Below, piece by piece: positions 57,108-64,000 of a stretch of DNA of 64,000 nt (its first letter is position 1; every line of letters begins with the position of its first letter). The notes beneath the pieces are model-generated. The model saw only the letters and a list, made by a program, of their open reading frames with translations. It did no database searches and was not told the DNA's origin. Origin of the DNA: Sulfurifustis variabilis (GTDB lineage: Bacteria > Pseudomonadota > Gammaproteobacteria > Acidiferrobacterales > Sulfurifustaceae); contig NZ_AP014936.1 of the NCBI RefSeq assembly GCF_002355415.1, forward strand, positions 1,302,001-1,366,000, given 5' to 3'. Made by a program: the position numbers and the translations under genes.

Positions 57108-57135
57108 GACCGCGCGGCGACCCTGCCGCGCGGTC
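57108..57135. terminator. Strong hairpin between converging genes
   Basis: An 11-bp perfect stem (GACCGCGCGGC / GCCGCGCGGTC) with the 6-nt loop GACCCT. A second, weaker hairpin (GGGGGTCG / CGACCCCC, 57036-57067) lies beside it. Neither has a T-tract; position between two converging stops suggests bidirectional termination. Confidence 0.55.
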
Positions 57136-57143
57136 GGCGTCGA

Positions 57144-59222
57144 TCAGGGGACGTAGCTCGGAAGCTCCACGACGTAGGCGTCGACCGACGACCCGCCGCC
57201 CCAGTCGCTTCCGAAGAGCAGGCGCGTTCCGCTCGGGCTGATGACCACGTGCGGTTCGGCCCAGTATCCGCGCGGGCCGGCCTTGCCCCACGACCGGTGA
57301 TGCGCCACGCGGCAGACCTTGCCGCCGGCGTTGCTGTCGGCCAGCACGAGCTCCTGGTTCAGCGTGTTCGCGCCGTTCGTGCTGCCGACGATCGACAACG
57401 CGACCCATCCCGGCTTCTTGAAGGCGAGCGCCGAGACGTGCGTGCCGCCCGGGGGATACGGATACCCGGTCTCGGGTCCCACGATCACGCGTACCGATCC
57501 ATCCGTCATGTCCGCCGTGACGAGTGAACCTTCGTAGCCGCCGAACGACACCGCGTTGTGGGTGTCATGGCCGTTCGCCAGGCGTCCGAGGGAGGCGTGC
57601 TCGTTCGGGTCGATCGGCAGCCCGCGCAGATACTGCATGTCCAGGTCGCGCACTTCCGCGTTGCCGCCGTTGGCGAAGAAGACCGTGGTTCCGCTGGCCG
57701 ACGCGATGGGTGCGTTCCCCGAGCCGCTGCTCAGCGTCGCGCCGACAGTGTCCGTGCTGATGCGGTAGGTGAAGACGAAGCCGGAGGAGCAGCGCAGGCC
57801 GATGACGTCCGAGTCCCAGGACATGAACATCGGATCGGAGCCGCCCGAGACGCTCCCGCCGCACGAGAAGGTCTTGATCGCCTCCTTGGCGCCCGTGCTC
57901 ACCCGGTAGCGGGTCAGCGTCTTCGTGCTCGAGTTCACGTAAAAGAGCACGTCCGGGTCGGTGGTGTGCCAGTAGAACTGCTCCAAGTCGGGCGGATTGA
58001 TGTCGAGCTTCCTGATGTACTGGTAGGTCTTGCCGTCGTACAGGTGATGCCCGCTGTTCGACGTATTGGTGTGGTAGAGGATGAGGTAGCTTTCGTCCGC
58101 GTTCCAGGCCGGGATGGTCGAGTACGCCGGCTTGATCACGCCGGTTCCCCCGACCTCGGTGATGCGGCGGATGGTGGTGCCGAAGGCCGGATCGGTGACC
58201 GTTTGCCCCAACGCCGGTTTTGCGAGCGCCGGCATCGGATGGGCAACCTTGTCGGTGACGAGGCCGTTGCAGAGGTCGGCGCTCGCCGTATTCTGGGTGA
58301 AGCTCGCCGATACGCTGCGCGCCTGGGTCATGGAGACCGTGCAGGCGCCCGTTCCCGAGCAGCCGCTTCCGCTCCAGCCGCTGAAGGTGTAACCGGACGC
58401 CGCGGAGGCGCTGAGCGTCACCGACGTGCCGGAGGCATACGAGGCGGAGCAGGCGCTGCCGCAGCTGATCCCGGCCGGAGCGCTCGTCACGGTGCCCGAG
58501 CCGTTCTTCGATACGCTCAGCGTATAGGACGTCGGCGCGCTCTGCGTGAAGGTCGCGGCGACGCTTCGCGCCTGCGTCATGGACACGGTGCAGCTGCCGC
58601 TTCCCGAGCAGCCGCCGCTCCAGCCCGCGAACGTGTACCCGGACGCCGCCGAGGCGCTGAGCGTCACGGACGTCCCCGCCGCGTACGAAGCGGAGCAGGC
58701 GCTGCCGCAGCTGATCCCGGCCGGAGCGCTGGTGACCGTGCCGTTGCCGGTCCGGGAAACGTTGAGCGTGTAGGAGGTCGGCGTGCCGCCGCCGGTCTCG
58801 ACGAACGCCGCGGTCACGCCGCGGGCCGCGGTCATGAGGACCGTGCAGTCTCCCGTGCCGGAGCAGTTGCCGGACCAGCCCGCGAAGGCGAAGCCCGGGG
58901 ACGGCGTCGCGGAGAGCGTGACGGAGCTGCCGGCCCCGAAATCGGCCGTGCAGCTGCTGCCGCAGTCGATTCCCGCCGGCTGGGAGACGACCTGTCCGCT
59001 GCCGGAGAGCGTGACGTTCAATTCGTGCGTGCCGGGCGGCGGCGTCAGTCCCGTTCCGCCGGTGCTGCCGCTGCCTTCTGCGTCGCTTCCTGCACCGCCT
59101 CCGCATCCACCGAGGAACGCGAGCAGGACCCCGAGGACGAGGGTGCCGGGAAACGACGGGGAATGAGTGGAATGAGGGAAATGCCGTTTTGCCGAAAATG
59201 CTTTGTCTTGTTGTTTGGTCAC
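57144..59222 (-). CDS. Exported lipoprotein with three bacterial-repeat domains and a C-terminal propeller (family member 2)
   Basis: A 692-residue protein. The signal peptide ends in LGGCGGG, a probable lipobox. A Gly/Ser linker leads to three tandem repeats of about 75 residues (roughly 65-145, 150-225 and 226-305), each with SGTVTSAPAGISCG-like, SVTLSA and GWSG.C.G..CTV elements. These are InlB-type or bacterial-repeat modules with paired Cys. The second and third repeats are almost identical, suggesting recent duplication. The C-terminal part (about 315-690) is the propeller shared with 59520: TTIRRIT, NADESYLILY, GHHLY.GKTYQYIRKL, RVAHHRS and EPHVVISPSGTR.LFGSDWGG. GTG start at 59222 behind GGAG. 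The 297-nt upstream gap has no other gene. Confidence 0.82.
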   Translation of the reverse strand: MTKQQDKAFSAKRHFPHSTHSPSFPGTLVLGVLLAFLGGCGGGAGSDAEGSGSTGGTGLTPPPGTHELNVTLSGSGQVVSQPAGIDCGSSCTADFGAGSSVTLSATPSPGFAFAGWSGNCSGTGDCTVLMTAARGVTAAFVETGGGTPTSYTLNVSRTGNGTVTSAPAGISCGSACSASYAAGTSVTLSASAASGYTFAGWSGGCSGSGSCTVSMTQARSVAATFTQSAPTSYTLSVSKNGSGTVTSAPAGISCGSACSASYASGTSVTLSASAASGYTFSGWSGSGCSGTGACTVSMTQARSVSASFTQNTASADLCNGLVTDKVAHPMPALAKPALGQTVTDPAFGTTIRRITEVGGTGVIKPAYSTIPAWNADESYLILYHTNTSNSGHHLYDGKTYQYIRKLDINPPDLEQFYWHTTDPDVLFYVNSSTKTLTRYRVSTGAKEAIKTFSCGGSVSGGSDPMFMSWDSDVIGLRCSSGFVFTYRISTDTVGATLSSGSGNAPIASASGTTVFFANGGNAEVRDLDMQYLRGLPIDPNEHASLGRLANGHDTHNAVSFGGYEGSLVTADMTDGSVRVIVGPETGYPYPPGGTHVSALAFKKPGWVALSIVGSTNGANTLNQELVLADSNAGGKVCRVAHHRSWGKAGPRGYWAEPHVVISPSGTRLLFGSDWGGGSSVDAYVVELPSYVP

Positions 59223-59519
59223 CGGTTGCTCCGTTGACCCCTCCCCGTGCCCGTACGGCGGTGCCGTCGGACATCTCCGCCGCGCGCGCTGTTGTTGACG
59301 ACGTGCTGATGCGCGCTAGGCGTTTGAACGTCTGGGGAAATAGTAAGTCGCGAATCCGGGAAGAATCGCGCGATCGGACGCGCGGCGGCGCGATACGGAT
59401 GGAAGGGGCAACCCGGCGAACGAGCGGAACCGGAGAAGCGATAAAGAAGTGCGCTAAGGCGGACGCCCGTCAGACGAACAGGCTGCTTCGTCCGACGGGG
59501 GCAGTGATCGCGTACCGCT
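59223..59519. other. 297-nt gap between the two tandem propeller genes
   Basis: It holds the hairpin at 59468-59497 just beyond the stop of the upstream minus-strand gene, and the ribosome-binding site of the downstream one. I see no gene and no convincing promoter, although one must lie here if the hairpin terminates transcription. Confidence 0.4.
59468..59497 (-). terminator. Hairpin downstream of the 59520 gene
   Basis: CGTC-A-GACGAA pairs with TTCGTC-C-GACG around an 8-nt loop, giving a 10-bp stem with one mismatch bulge pair. It starts 23 nt after the stop of the minus-strand gene. No T-tract follows on that strand, so it could be a weak terminator or a transcript-end stabiliser. Confidence 0.4.
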
Positions 59520-60815
59520 TCAGGGCTGGTAGGAGGGCAGCTCCACCACGTACGTGTCGACCGTCGCGCCGCCGCCCCAGTCGCTTCCGAAGAGCATTCG
59601 GGTGCCGCTGGGGCTGATCACGACGTGCGGCTCTGCCCAGTAATCTTGAGGACCGTAGTCGCCCATGGACCGGTGATGGCCGACCCGGCAGACCTGTCCA
59701 CCCGGATTCGTGTCGACCAGCAGCAGCTCGTTGTCCAGAAGACTCTGTCCGTTGCCGTCGCCAACGATAGAAACCGCGACCCAGCCGGGGCGCTTGAGCG
59801 AGACGCCGGAGATGTGGGTGCCGCTCGGCGGATAGGGATAGCCCGTGTCGGGGCCGACGACCACGCGCACGTTGCCCGTGCCCATGTCGCCGACGACGAC
59901 CGAGCCCTCGTAGGTGCCGAACTGGACAGCTGTGAAGACGTCGCTACCATCGGCTAGCAGGTGCACCGACCCGTGCTCGTCCGCGTCCATGCCAGCGATC
60001 TCGCGAATGTAGGACATGCTATTCACTTGGCGCACTTCGGCCCGGTTGCTCCGATTGAAGAACATCTGCGTGCCGCTCGGGGCGGCCACGGGCGCCGTCA
60101 GGCTCGCGTTGATGACGTTGATCGCACTGCCCAGGGTATTGGTGCTGATCCGATAGCTGAAAACGGTGCCATCTTCGCAGGCGAGGCCGATCAGGTCGGA
60201 GTCCCAGGACATGTACATCGGATCGTTGCCGCCGTCGACCTGTCCGGCTGCGCACGAGAAGGTGCGGATTGCCTGCTTGGCGTCGGTGCTGACTTGGTAG
60301 CGTGTCAACGTGTTCGTGCTCGAGTCGATGTAGTAGAGAATGTCCGGGTCGGTCGCGTGCCAGTAGAACTGCTCGAGGTCCGGCGGATCGATGTTCAGCT
60401 TGCGGATGTACTGGTAGGTCTTGCCGTTGTAAAGGTGGTGGCCGGCGTTTGCGGTGTTCGTCTGGTACAGGATGAGGTACGACTCGTCCGCGTTCCACGC
60501 GGGGATCGTCGAGTAGGCCGGCTTGATGACGCCGGTCCCGCCCACGTTCGTGATTCGGCGAATGGTGGTCCCGAACTGCGGATCGATAACGAACTGGCCG
60601 ACACCGGGCTTGGCGAGCGCCGTCATCGGCCGGTTGACCTTGTCGATGATCAGACCTTCGCACAGATCCTTGCCGTCCCCGAGCGGAAGGGACGTCTGGC
60701 GCCCGCTGCTCGTCGAGCCGTCCCCGCCACCGCCGCCGCAGGCGGCGAGCGAAAGGGTCAGGACAGTCAGGAACGAAGCGAAAGCCGGACGGGCGACACT
60801 CTTCTTATTGTTCAT
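59520..60815 (-). CDS. Exported propeller lipoprotein (family member 3)
   Basis: A 431-residue lipoprotein with lipobox LAAC in SLAACGGGG (about residue 24). It is close to the C-terminal part of the 57144 protein over its whole length and lacks the repeat modules. Shared blocks include FGTTIRRIT, STIPAWNADESYLILY, YQYIRKL, DLEQFYWHATDPD, GYPYPPSGTHISG and AEPHVVISPSGTRMLFGSDWGG. The ATG at 60815 (MNNKKSVARP) is preceded by GAGGA and gives a normal signal; the longer frame to 60926 does not. It probably works at the cell surface with the EPS; lyase, binding or scaffold roles all remain open. Confidence 0.82.
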   Translation of the reverse strand: MNNKKSVARPAFASFLTVLTLSLAACGGGGGDGSTSSGRQTSLPLGDGKDLCEGLIIDKVNRPMTALAKPGVGQFVIDPQFGTTIRRITNVGGTGVIKPAYSTIPAWNADESYLILYQTNTANAGHHLYNGKTYQYIRKLNIDPPDLEQFYWHATDPDILYYIDSSTNTLTRYQVSTDAKQAIRTFSCAAGQVDGGNDPMYMSWDSDLIGLACEDGTVFSYRISTNTLGSAINVINASLTAPVAAPSGTQMFFNRSNRAEVRQVNSMSYIREIAGMDADEHGSVHLLADGSDVFTAVQFGTYEGSVVVGDMGTGNVRVVVGPDTGYPYPPSGTHISGVSLKRPGWVAVSIVGDGNGQSLLDNELLLVDTNPGGQVCRVGHHRSMGDYGPQDYWAEPHVVISPSGTRMLFGSDWGGGATVDTYVVELPSYQP

Positions 60816-60857
60816 CGATATCCTCGGCACCGGTCCATGGCGCCCTCCGGTGAGGGC

Positions 60858-60871
60858 GCAACCGCGGGACC
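60858..60871 (-). promoter_or_regulatory. Weak sigma-54-type element upstream of the 59520 propeller gene
   Basis: On the minus strand GG (60871-60870), 10 bases, GC (60859-60858) within GGTTGCG gives correct -24/-12 spacing and a TTGC core, but the -24 side reads CGGTCCC rather than TGGCACG. The predicted start would be about 32 nt before the ATG at 60815. Confidence 0.3.
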
Positions 60872-60981
60872 GGGCAGAAAGTAATGATAGGTGCTTTTGC
60901 CCGAGCGATTTACGACCCCGGATCAACGGGTACGAGACGCGGACGGGCGGCGGTGCCCGTGCATCGCGCGCGGTCTTGCGC

Positions 60982-62262
60982 CTACAAACGCCAGACGTTC
61001 ATGCCGGCCGCGCGCAAGGCCTGCGCGTCGAACCGCGACTTGACGTCGACGAAGCACCCGCCCTTCGTGAGCTTTTTCGAGAAGTCCTTCGGCGACATCG
61101 CGAGAAACGGCTTGTGCGCCACGGCCGCGACAATCGCCTCGGCGGCCGGCAGATCCTCCCAGCCGACCAGATCGATGCCGTACTCGTGCTTCGCCTCGTG
61201 CTGGACGGGAACCGGGTCGTGCACGTGAACTTCGACCCCGAAGGTGCGCAGCTCGTTGATGACATCGATCACGCGCGAGTTGCGCAGGTCGGGCACGTCC
61301 TCCTTGAAGGTGAGCCCGAGCACGTTCACTTTCGCGCCCTTCACGTGTGAGCCCGCCTGGATCATCTGCTTGATCGTCTGCTCGGCGATGAACTTGCCCA
61401 TCCCGTCGTTGATGCGCCGGCCGGCGAGGATCACCTGCGGGTGATAGCCGAGCATTTCCGCCTTGTGCGTCAGGTAGTAGGGATCGACACCTATGCAGTG
61501 GCCGCCGACGAGCCCCGGCCGGAAGGGCAGGAAGTTCCACTTCGTGCCGGCGGCCTGCAGCACTTCGAGCGTATCGATGCCGATGCGATCGAAGATGATC
61601 GCCAGCTCGTTCATGAGCGCGATGTTGAGGTCGCGCTGCGTGTTCTCGATGACCTTGGCCGCCTCCGCCACCTTGATGCCGGATGCCCTGTGGACGCCGG
61701 CCGTGATGACCGAGCCGTAGAGCTCGGCGACCGCCTCGAGCGTCTCGGGCGTGTCCCCGGAGACCACCTTCACGATGCGCGTGAGCGTGTGTTCCTTGTC
61801 GCCGGGATTGATGCGCTCGGGCGAGTAGCCCACGTGGAAATCCTTCTTCCATCGCATTCCCGACTGCTGCTCGAGCACGGGTATGCATACCTCCTCGGTG
61901 GCGCCCGGGTAAACGGTGGATTCGTACACGACGATGGTGCCGCGCTTCATGTGCTTGCCGACCGTGCGGCTCGCGCCCACGAGCGGACTGAAGTCGGGCT
62001 GATGGGCCTCGTCCACGGGCGTCGGGACGGCCACCACGATGAAATCGGCCTTCGCGATCTCCGCGGGGTCGTTGGTCACGTGCAGCCGCCGGGCGGCGCG
62101 GAGCTCCTCGCTCGACACTTCGCCCGTCGGATCCACGTGACGGCGGTACTGGTCGATCTTTTCGGCGCTCAGGTCGTAGCCGATCGTTTCGTGTTTCTTG
62201 CCGAACTCCACGGCCAGGGGCAAGCCCACATAGCCAAGTCCCACCACCGCGACAATACTCAT
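60982..62262 (-). CDS. Nucleotide sugar dehydrogenase, TviB/WbpO-like (UDP-HexNAc 6-dehydrogenase)
   Basis: A 426-residue NAD-dependent enzyme oxidising C6 of a UDP-sugar to the uronate in two steps. The N-terminal Rossmann motif is VVGLGYVGLPLA (6-17). The catalytic Cys256 is in GGHCIGVDPYYL, and the Lys/Asn residues in KVIENTQRDLNIALMNE and LTFKEDVPDLRNS are typical. Length and wording of these motifs fit the TviB/WbpO group (UDP-GlcNAc or UDP-GalNAc) better than UDP-glucose dehydrogenases. The ATG at 62262 is chosen because it is the standard start of the domain; a longer frame to 62316 exists. It is divergent from the epimerase at 62523, and the pair would supply a HexNAcA-type precursor for the polymer. 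Confidence 0.9.
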   Translation of the reverse strand: MSIVAVVGLGYVGLPLAVEFGKKHETIGYDLSAEKIDQYRRHVDPTGEVSSEELRAARRLHVTNDPAEIAKADFIVVAVPTPVDEAHQPDFSPLVGASRTVGKHMKRGTIVVYESTVYPGATEEVCIPVLEQQSGMRWKKDFHVGYSPERINPGDKEHTLTRIVKVVSGDTPETLEAVAELYGSVITAGVHRASGIKVAEAAKVIENTQRDLNIALMNELAIIFDRIGIDTLEVLQAAGTKWNFLPFRPGLVGGHCIGVDPYYLTHKAEMLGYHPQVILAGRRINDGMGKFIAEQTIKQMIQAGSHVKGAKVNVLGLTFKEDVPDLRNSRVIDVINELRTFGVEVHVHDPVPVQHEAKHEYGIDLVGWEDLPAAEAIVAAVAHKPFLAMSPKDFSKKLTKGGCFVDVKSRFDAQALRAAGMNVWRL

Positions 62263-62522
62263 AGGAACGGGTCCCCCGTTGGCCCGAAGCGGCGTACGGC
62301 GGAGACGCCCGGGCAACCGGAGACGTCCGGTGCGTTCGGTGCTCCGTCGGAATTCACCGCGATCGAGACGTTAATTATGAAGCAGCCTGGAAGGGTGCCG
62401 AGCTCAAGTGCCGAAACGGCCCATCTGTATTTGTATTATAAGATGGTAGGAAACGCGGATAGTAGGGTCAAAGGGGCGGGGCTCGGACCCCTCGACGAGA
62501 AATCCCCGGGAGGAGCGGAATA

Positions 62523-63449
62523 ATGCGGATACTGGTTACGGGCGGGGCCGGCTTCATCGGCTCGCATCTGACGGAGCGCCTGCTCGGGGAGGGTCACCGG
62601 GTCCGGGTCCTGGATAACCTGTCGACCGGGAAGCGCGAGAACCTGCCCTCGCACCCGGGCCTCGAGTTCGTGGAGGGCGATATCCGGGCGCAGGACGACG
62701 CCATGGAGGCCGTTTCCGGGATCGACGCCGTCTATCACCTGGCCGCGGTCGCCTCGGTCCAGGCCAGCGTCGACGACCCGCGGGGTACGCACGAATCGAA
62801 CTTCGTCGGCACGCTCAACCTGCTCGAGGCGGCGCGCCGTCACCGCGTGCAGCGCTTTCTCTACGCCAGCTCGGCCGCCGTGTACGGGGATAACGCCGAC
62901 CTGCCGGTGGGGGAGGAGGCGACGACCAAACCCCTGTCGCCCTACGCGGCCGACAAGCTCGCCGGCGAGCATTACCTGGATTTCTATGGCCGCAAGTTCG
63001 GTCTGGCCGGCACCGCGTTTCGATTCTTCAACATCTACGGTCCGCGTCAGGACCCCTCGTCGCCCTATTCGGGCGTGATCAGCATCTTCGTCGACCGCAT
63101 GCGCCAGGGTCGTCCCGTGACGATTTACGGCGACGGCAGGCAGACGCGCGACTTCGTCTACGTGGGCGATCTGGCCGAGCTGTTGGCGTCGGCGCTCATG
63201 AGCGAGGAGGCCGTCGGGCAGGTGCTGAACGTGGGGCGGGGCGTGGAGTGCTCCCTGCTCGAGCTGGTCGCGGAGCTGGAGAAGCTGGGAGGCAGGAGCA
63301 TCGAGCGCCAACACGAAGCGGCGCGCACGGGAGACATCCGCCACTCGCGCGCCCGGGTAGCGCGCCTGCGCCAGGTCTTCGGGCGCGTGCCCCAGACGCC
63401 GATCGGCGCCGGTCTCGCCAGGCTGCTCGGCCACGAGGACGCGGCTTAG
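62523..63449 (+). CDS. UDP-sugar 4-epimerase (SDR family, TviC/WbpP- or GalE-like)
   Basis: A 308-residue extended SDR with VTGGAGFIGSHL (5-16), the catalytic Tyr141/Lys145 pair in SPYAADKLAGE and the Ser pair in YASSAAVYG. RFFNIYGPRQDP and TRDFVYVGDLA complete the epimerase signature. It interconverts the C4 epimers of a UDP-sugar. Its neighbour at 60982 (divergent) suggests UDP-GlcNAc/GalNAc or their uronates as substrates. The ATG at 62523 follows GGGAGGAG. The 260-nt gap upstream contains an AT-rich TATTTGTATTATAAG near 62431, a likely promoter area. Confidence 0.9.
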   Translation: MRILVTGGAGFIGSHLTERLLGEGHRVRVLDNLSTGKRENLPSHPGLEFVEGDIRAQDDAMEAVSGIDAVYHLAAVASVQASVDDPRGTHESNFVGTLNLLEAARRHRVQRFLYASSAAVYGDNADLPVGEEATTKPLSPYAADKLAGEHYLDFYGRKFGLAGTAFRFFNIYGPRQDPSSPYSGVISIFVDRMRQGRPVTIYGDGRQTRDFVYVGDLAELLASALMSEEAVGQVLNVGRGVECSLLELVAELEKLGGRSIERQHEAARTGDIRHSRARVARLRQVFGRVPQTPIGAGLARLLGHEDAA

Positions 63450-63715
63450 CGGCCGGTTCGGTCTTCCTTCAAACGCTTATCGCCTTCCGGTCGGGAGGCG
63501 GGCGGAGCCGATCCGGGCTCGGCTTCCAGCGCCCCCATCGTCGCGCGAGGCGCCGCCCGGGGGCGCCCGGTCAGGTCGCTGCCCACGAGCGGAACGCGCT
63601 CGGGCGTCGCCTGTTTGGCCGCCGGTTGCTCTTTCGCGGCCGGCGCGGGCTGCTCCCGCACGCACCCGCTGAACGGGAAGGCAACGGCAATGATCAACGC
63701 ATAGAAAATCGGCAA
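63446..63715 (-). CDS. Possible small lipoprotein, Pro/Ala-rich
   Basis: An 89-residue reading from a TTG at 63715 gives a hydrophobic segment ending FPFSGC (lipobox) followed by an Ala/Pro/Glu-rich, probably disordered tail. AGAAGA lies upstream of the TTG. The only other in-frame start is a GTG at 63859, which adds 48 residues without any signal character. The stop overlaps the converging epimerase stop by 4 nt. It may be a real envelope lipoprotein, but codon evidence is weak. Confidence 0.45.
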   Translation of the reverse strand: MPIFYALIIAVAFPFSGCVREQPAPAAKEQPAAKQATPERVPLVGSDLTGRPRAAPRATMGALEAEPGSAPPASRPEGDKRLKEDRTGR

Positions 63716-63837
63716 GCGCGTTCTTCTGAAGGGCCGGCACGGAAGACGGCCGGTAATCGTGTCGTTACAGGGAATTATTTTGAGCCGAGCTCTTTGCGCA
63801 CAATAGGGAAAAGCCGGGCTCTTATCGGCGCGGCGGC

Positions 63838-63866
63838 TTGACCGGTCAGGCCTCAGCACGTAGAGT
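63838..63866 (+). promoter_or_regulatory. Sigma-70 promoter of tRNA-Ala
   Basis: TTGACC (63838-63843), a 17-nt spacer and TAGAGT (63861-63866) form a fair -35/-10 pair, followed by a GC-rich discriminator (ACCCGG). The predicted start near 63873 is about 60 nt upstream of the mature tRNA 5' end. Confidence 0.5.
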
Positions 63867-63932
63867 ACCCGGCCTTTGGCGCAGGCCTTTACTCCCGCCG
63901 TCCGGAATCGGTACGGTCAGGCCAAAGCATCC

Positions 63933-64000
<68 letters not shown>

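Noticed and set aside
57144-59222. Tandem repeats considered as a CRISPR array or satellite
   Set aside because: The periodicity is about 230 bp, in frame, and encodes protein repeats with conserved Cys and Trp; there are no short repeats with variable spacers.

Overview
The window is high-GC bacterial DNA, densely packed with typical Gram-negative genes (MltD, lipoproteins, an outer-membrane protein, FabI, PpiD). The gene orders tRNA-Leu–tig–clpP–clpX–lon–tRNA-Val–tRNA-Asp–ppiD and mltD–gloB–yafS–rnhA–(x)–dnaQ point to the beta/gamma branch of the Pseudomonadota. I cannot place it to order by reading alone. No phage, insertion sequence, CRISPR array or rRNA gene was seen.

Positions 1-9400 are a housekeeping block: two tRNAs, trigger factor, the ClpP/ClpX protease, Lon behind a candidate heat-shock promoter, two more tRNAs, the periplasmic folding factor PpiD, and fabI on the opposite strand. 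Positions 9580-16050 are a peptide/oligopeptide ABC importer operon (binding protein, two permeases, fused double ATPase). Positions 16040-23740 hold mltD, gloB, a yafS-like methyltransferase, rnhA, a small membrane protein, dnaQ, an exported metallo-beta-lactamase-fold protein, an ABC-2 exporter pair and a small conserved protein. tRNA-Val(CAC) and gltX end the housekeeping part at 25369.

Positions 25400-63450 are one large exopolysaccharide locus of the type usually found beside exosortase/PEP-CTERM genes. It has an EpsB-like initiating sugar transferase, a polysaccharide export lipoprotein, a chain-length determinant, a BY-kinase-like protein with both key ATP-site residues changed, an outer-membrane protein, and an ExeA-type ATPase. 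These are followed by a six-gene block (AsnB-like amidotransferase, acyl-CoA ligase, acyl carrier protein, NadE-like ligase, two alpha/beta-hydrolase-fold proteins), four glycosyltransferases of GT4 or GT2 type plus one more GT4, four deacetylases, a Wzx-like flippase, a Wzy/ligase-like polymerase, two FemAB/GNAT proteins, an ElyC-like protein, three related exported propeller-like proteins, a UDP-sugar dehydrogenase and a UDP-sugar 4-epimerase. No exosortase and no PEP-CTERM protein is visible.

The strongest unusual signals are: (1) a run of 12 G at the 5' end of the outer-membrane protein gene, placed so that one extra G restores a complete signal peptide, which suggests a phase-variable switch; (2) two good sigma-54-type -24/-12 elements at the two EPS promoters; (3) the ligase/ACP/amidotransferase/NadE block with a paired Cys-elbow and Arg-elbow alpha/beta-hydrolase fold, which may be an acyl- or amide-decoration pathway for the polymer; (4) the apparently catalytically dead tyrosine kinase homologue; and (5) the three-member exported propeller family. 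The window ends in a truncated tRNA-Ala gene with its own promoter.
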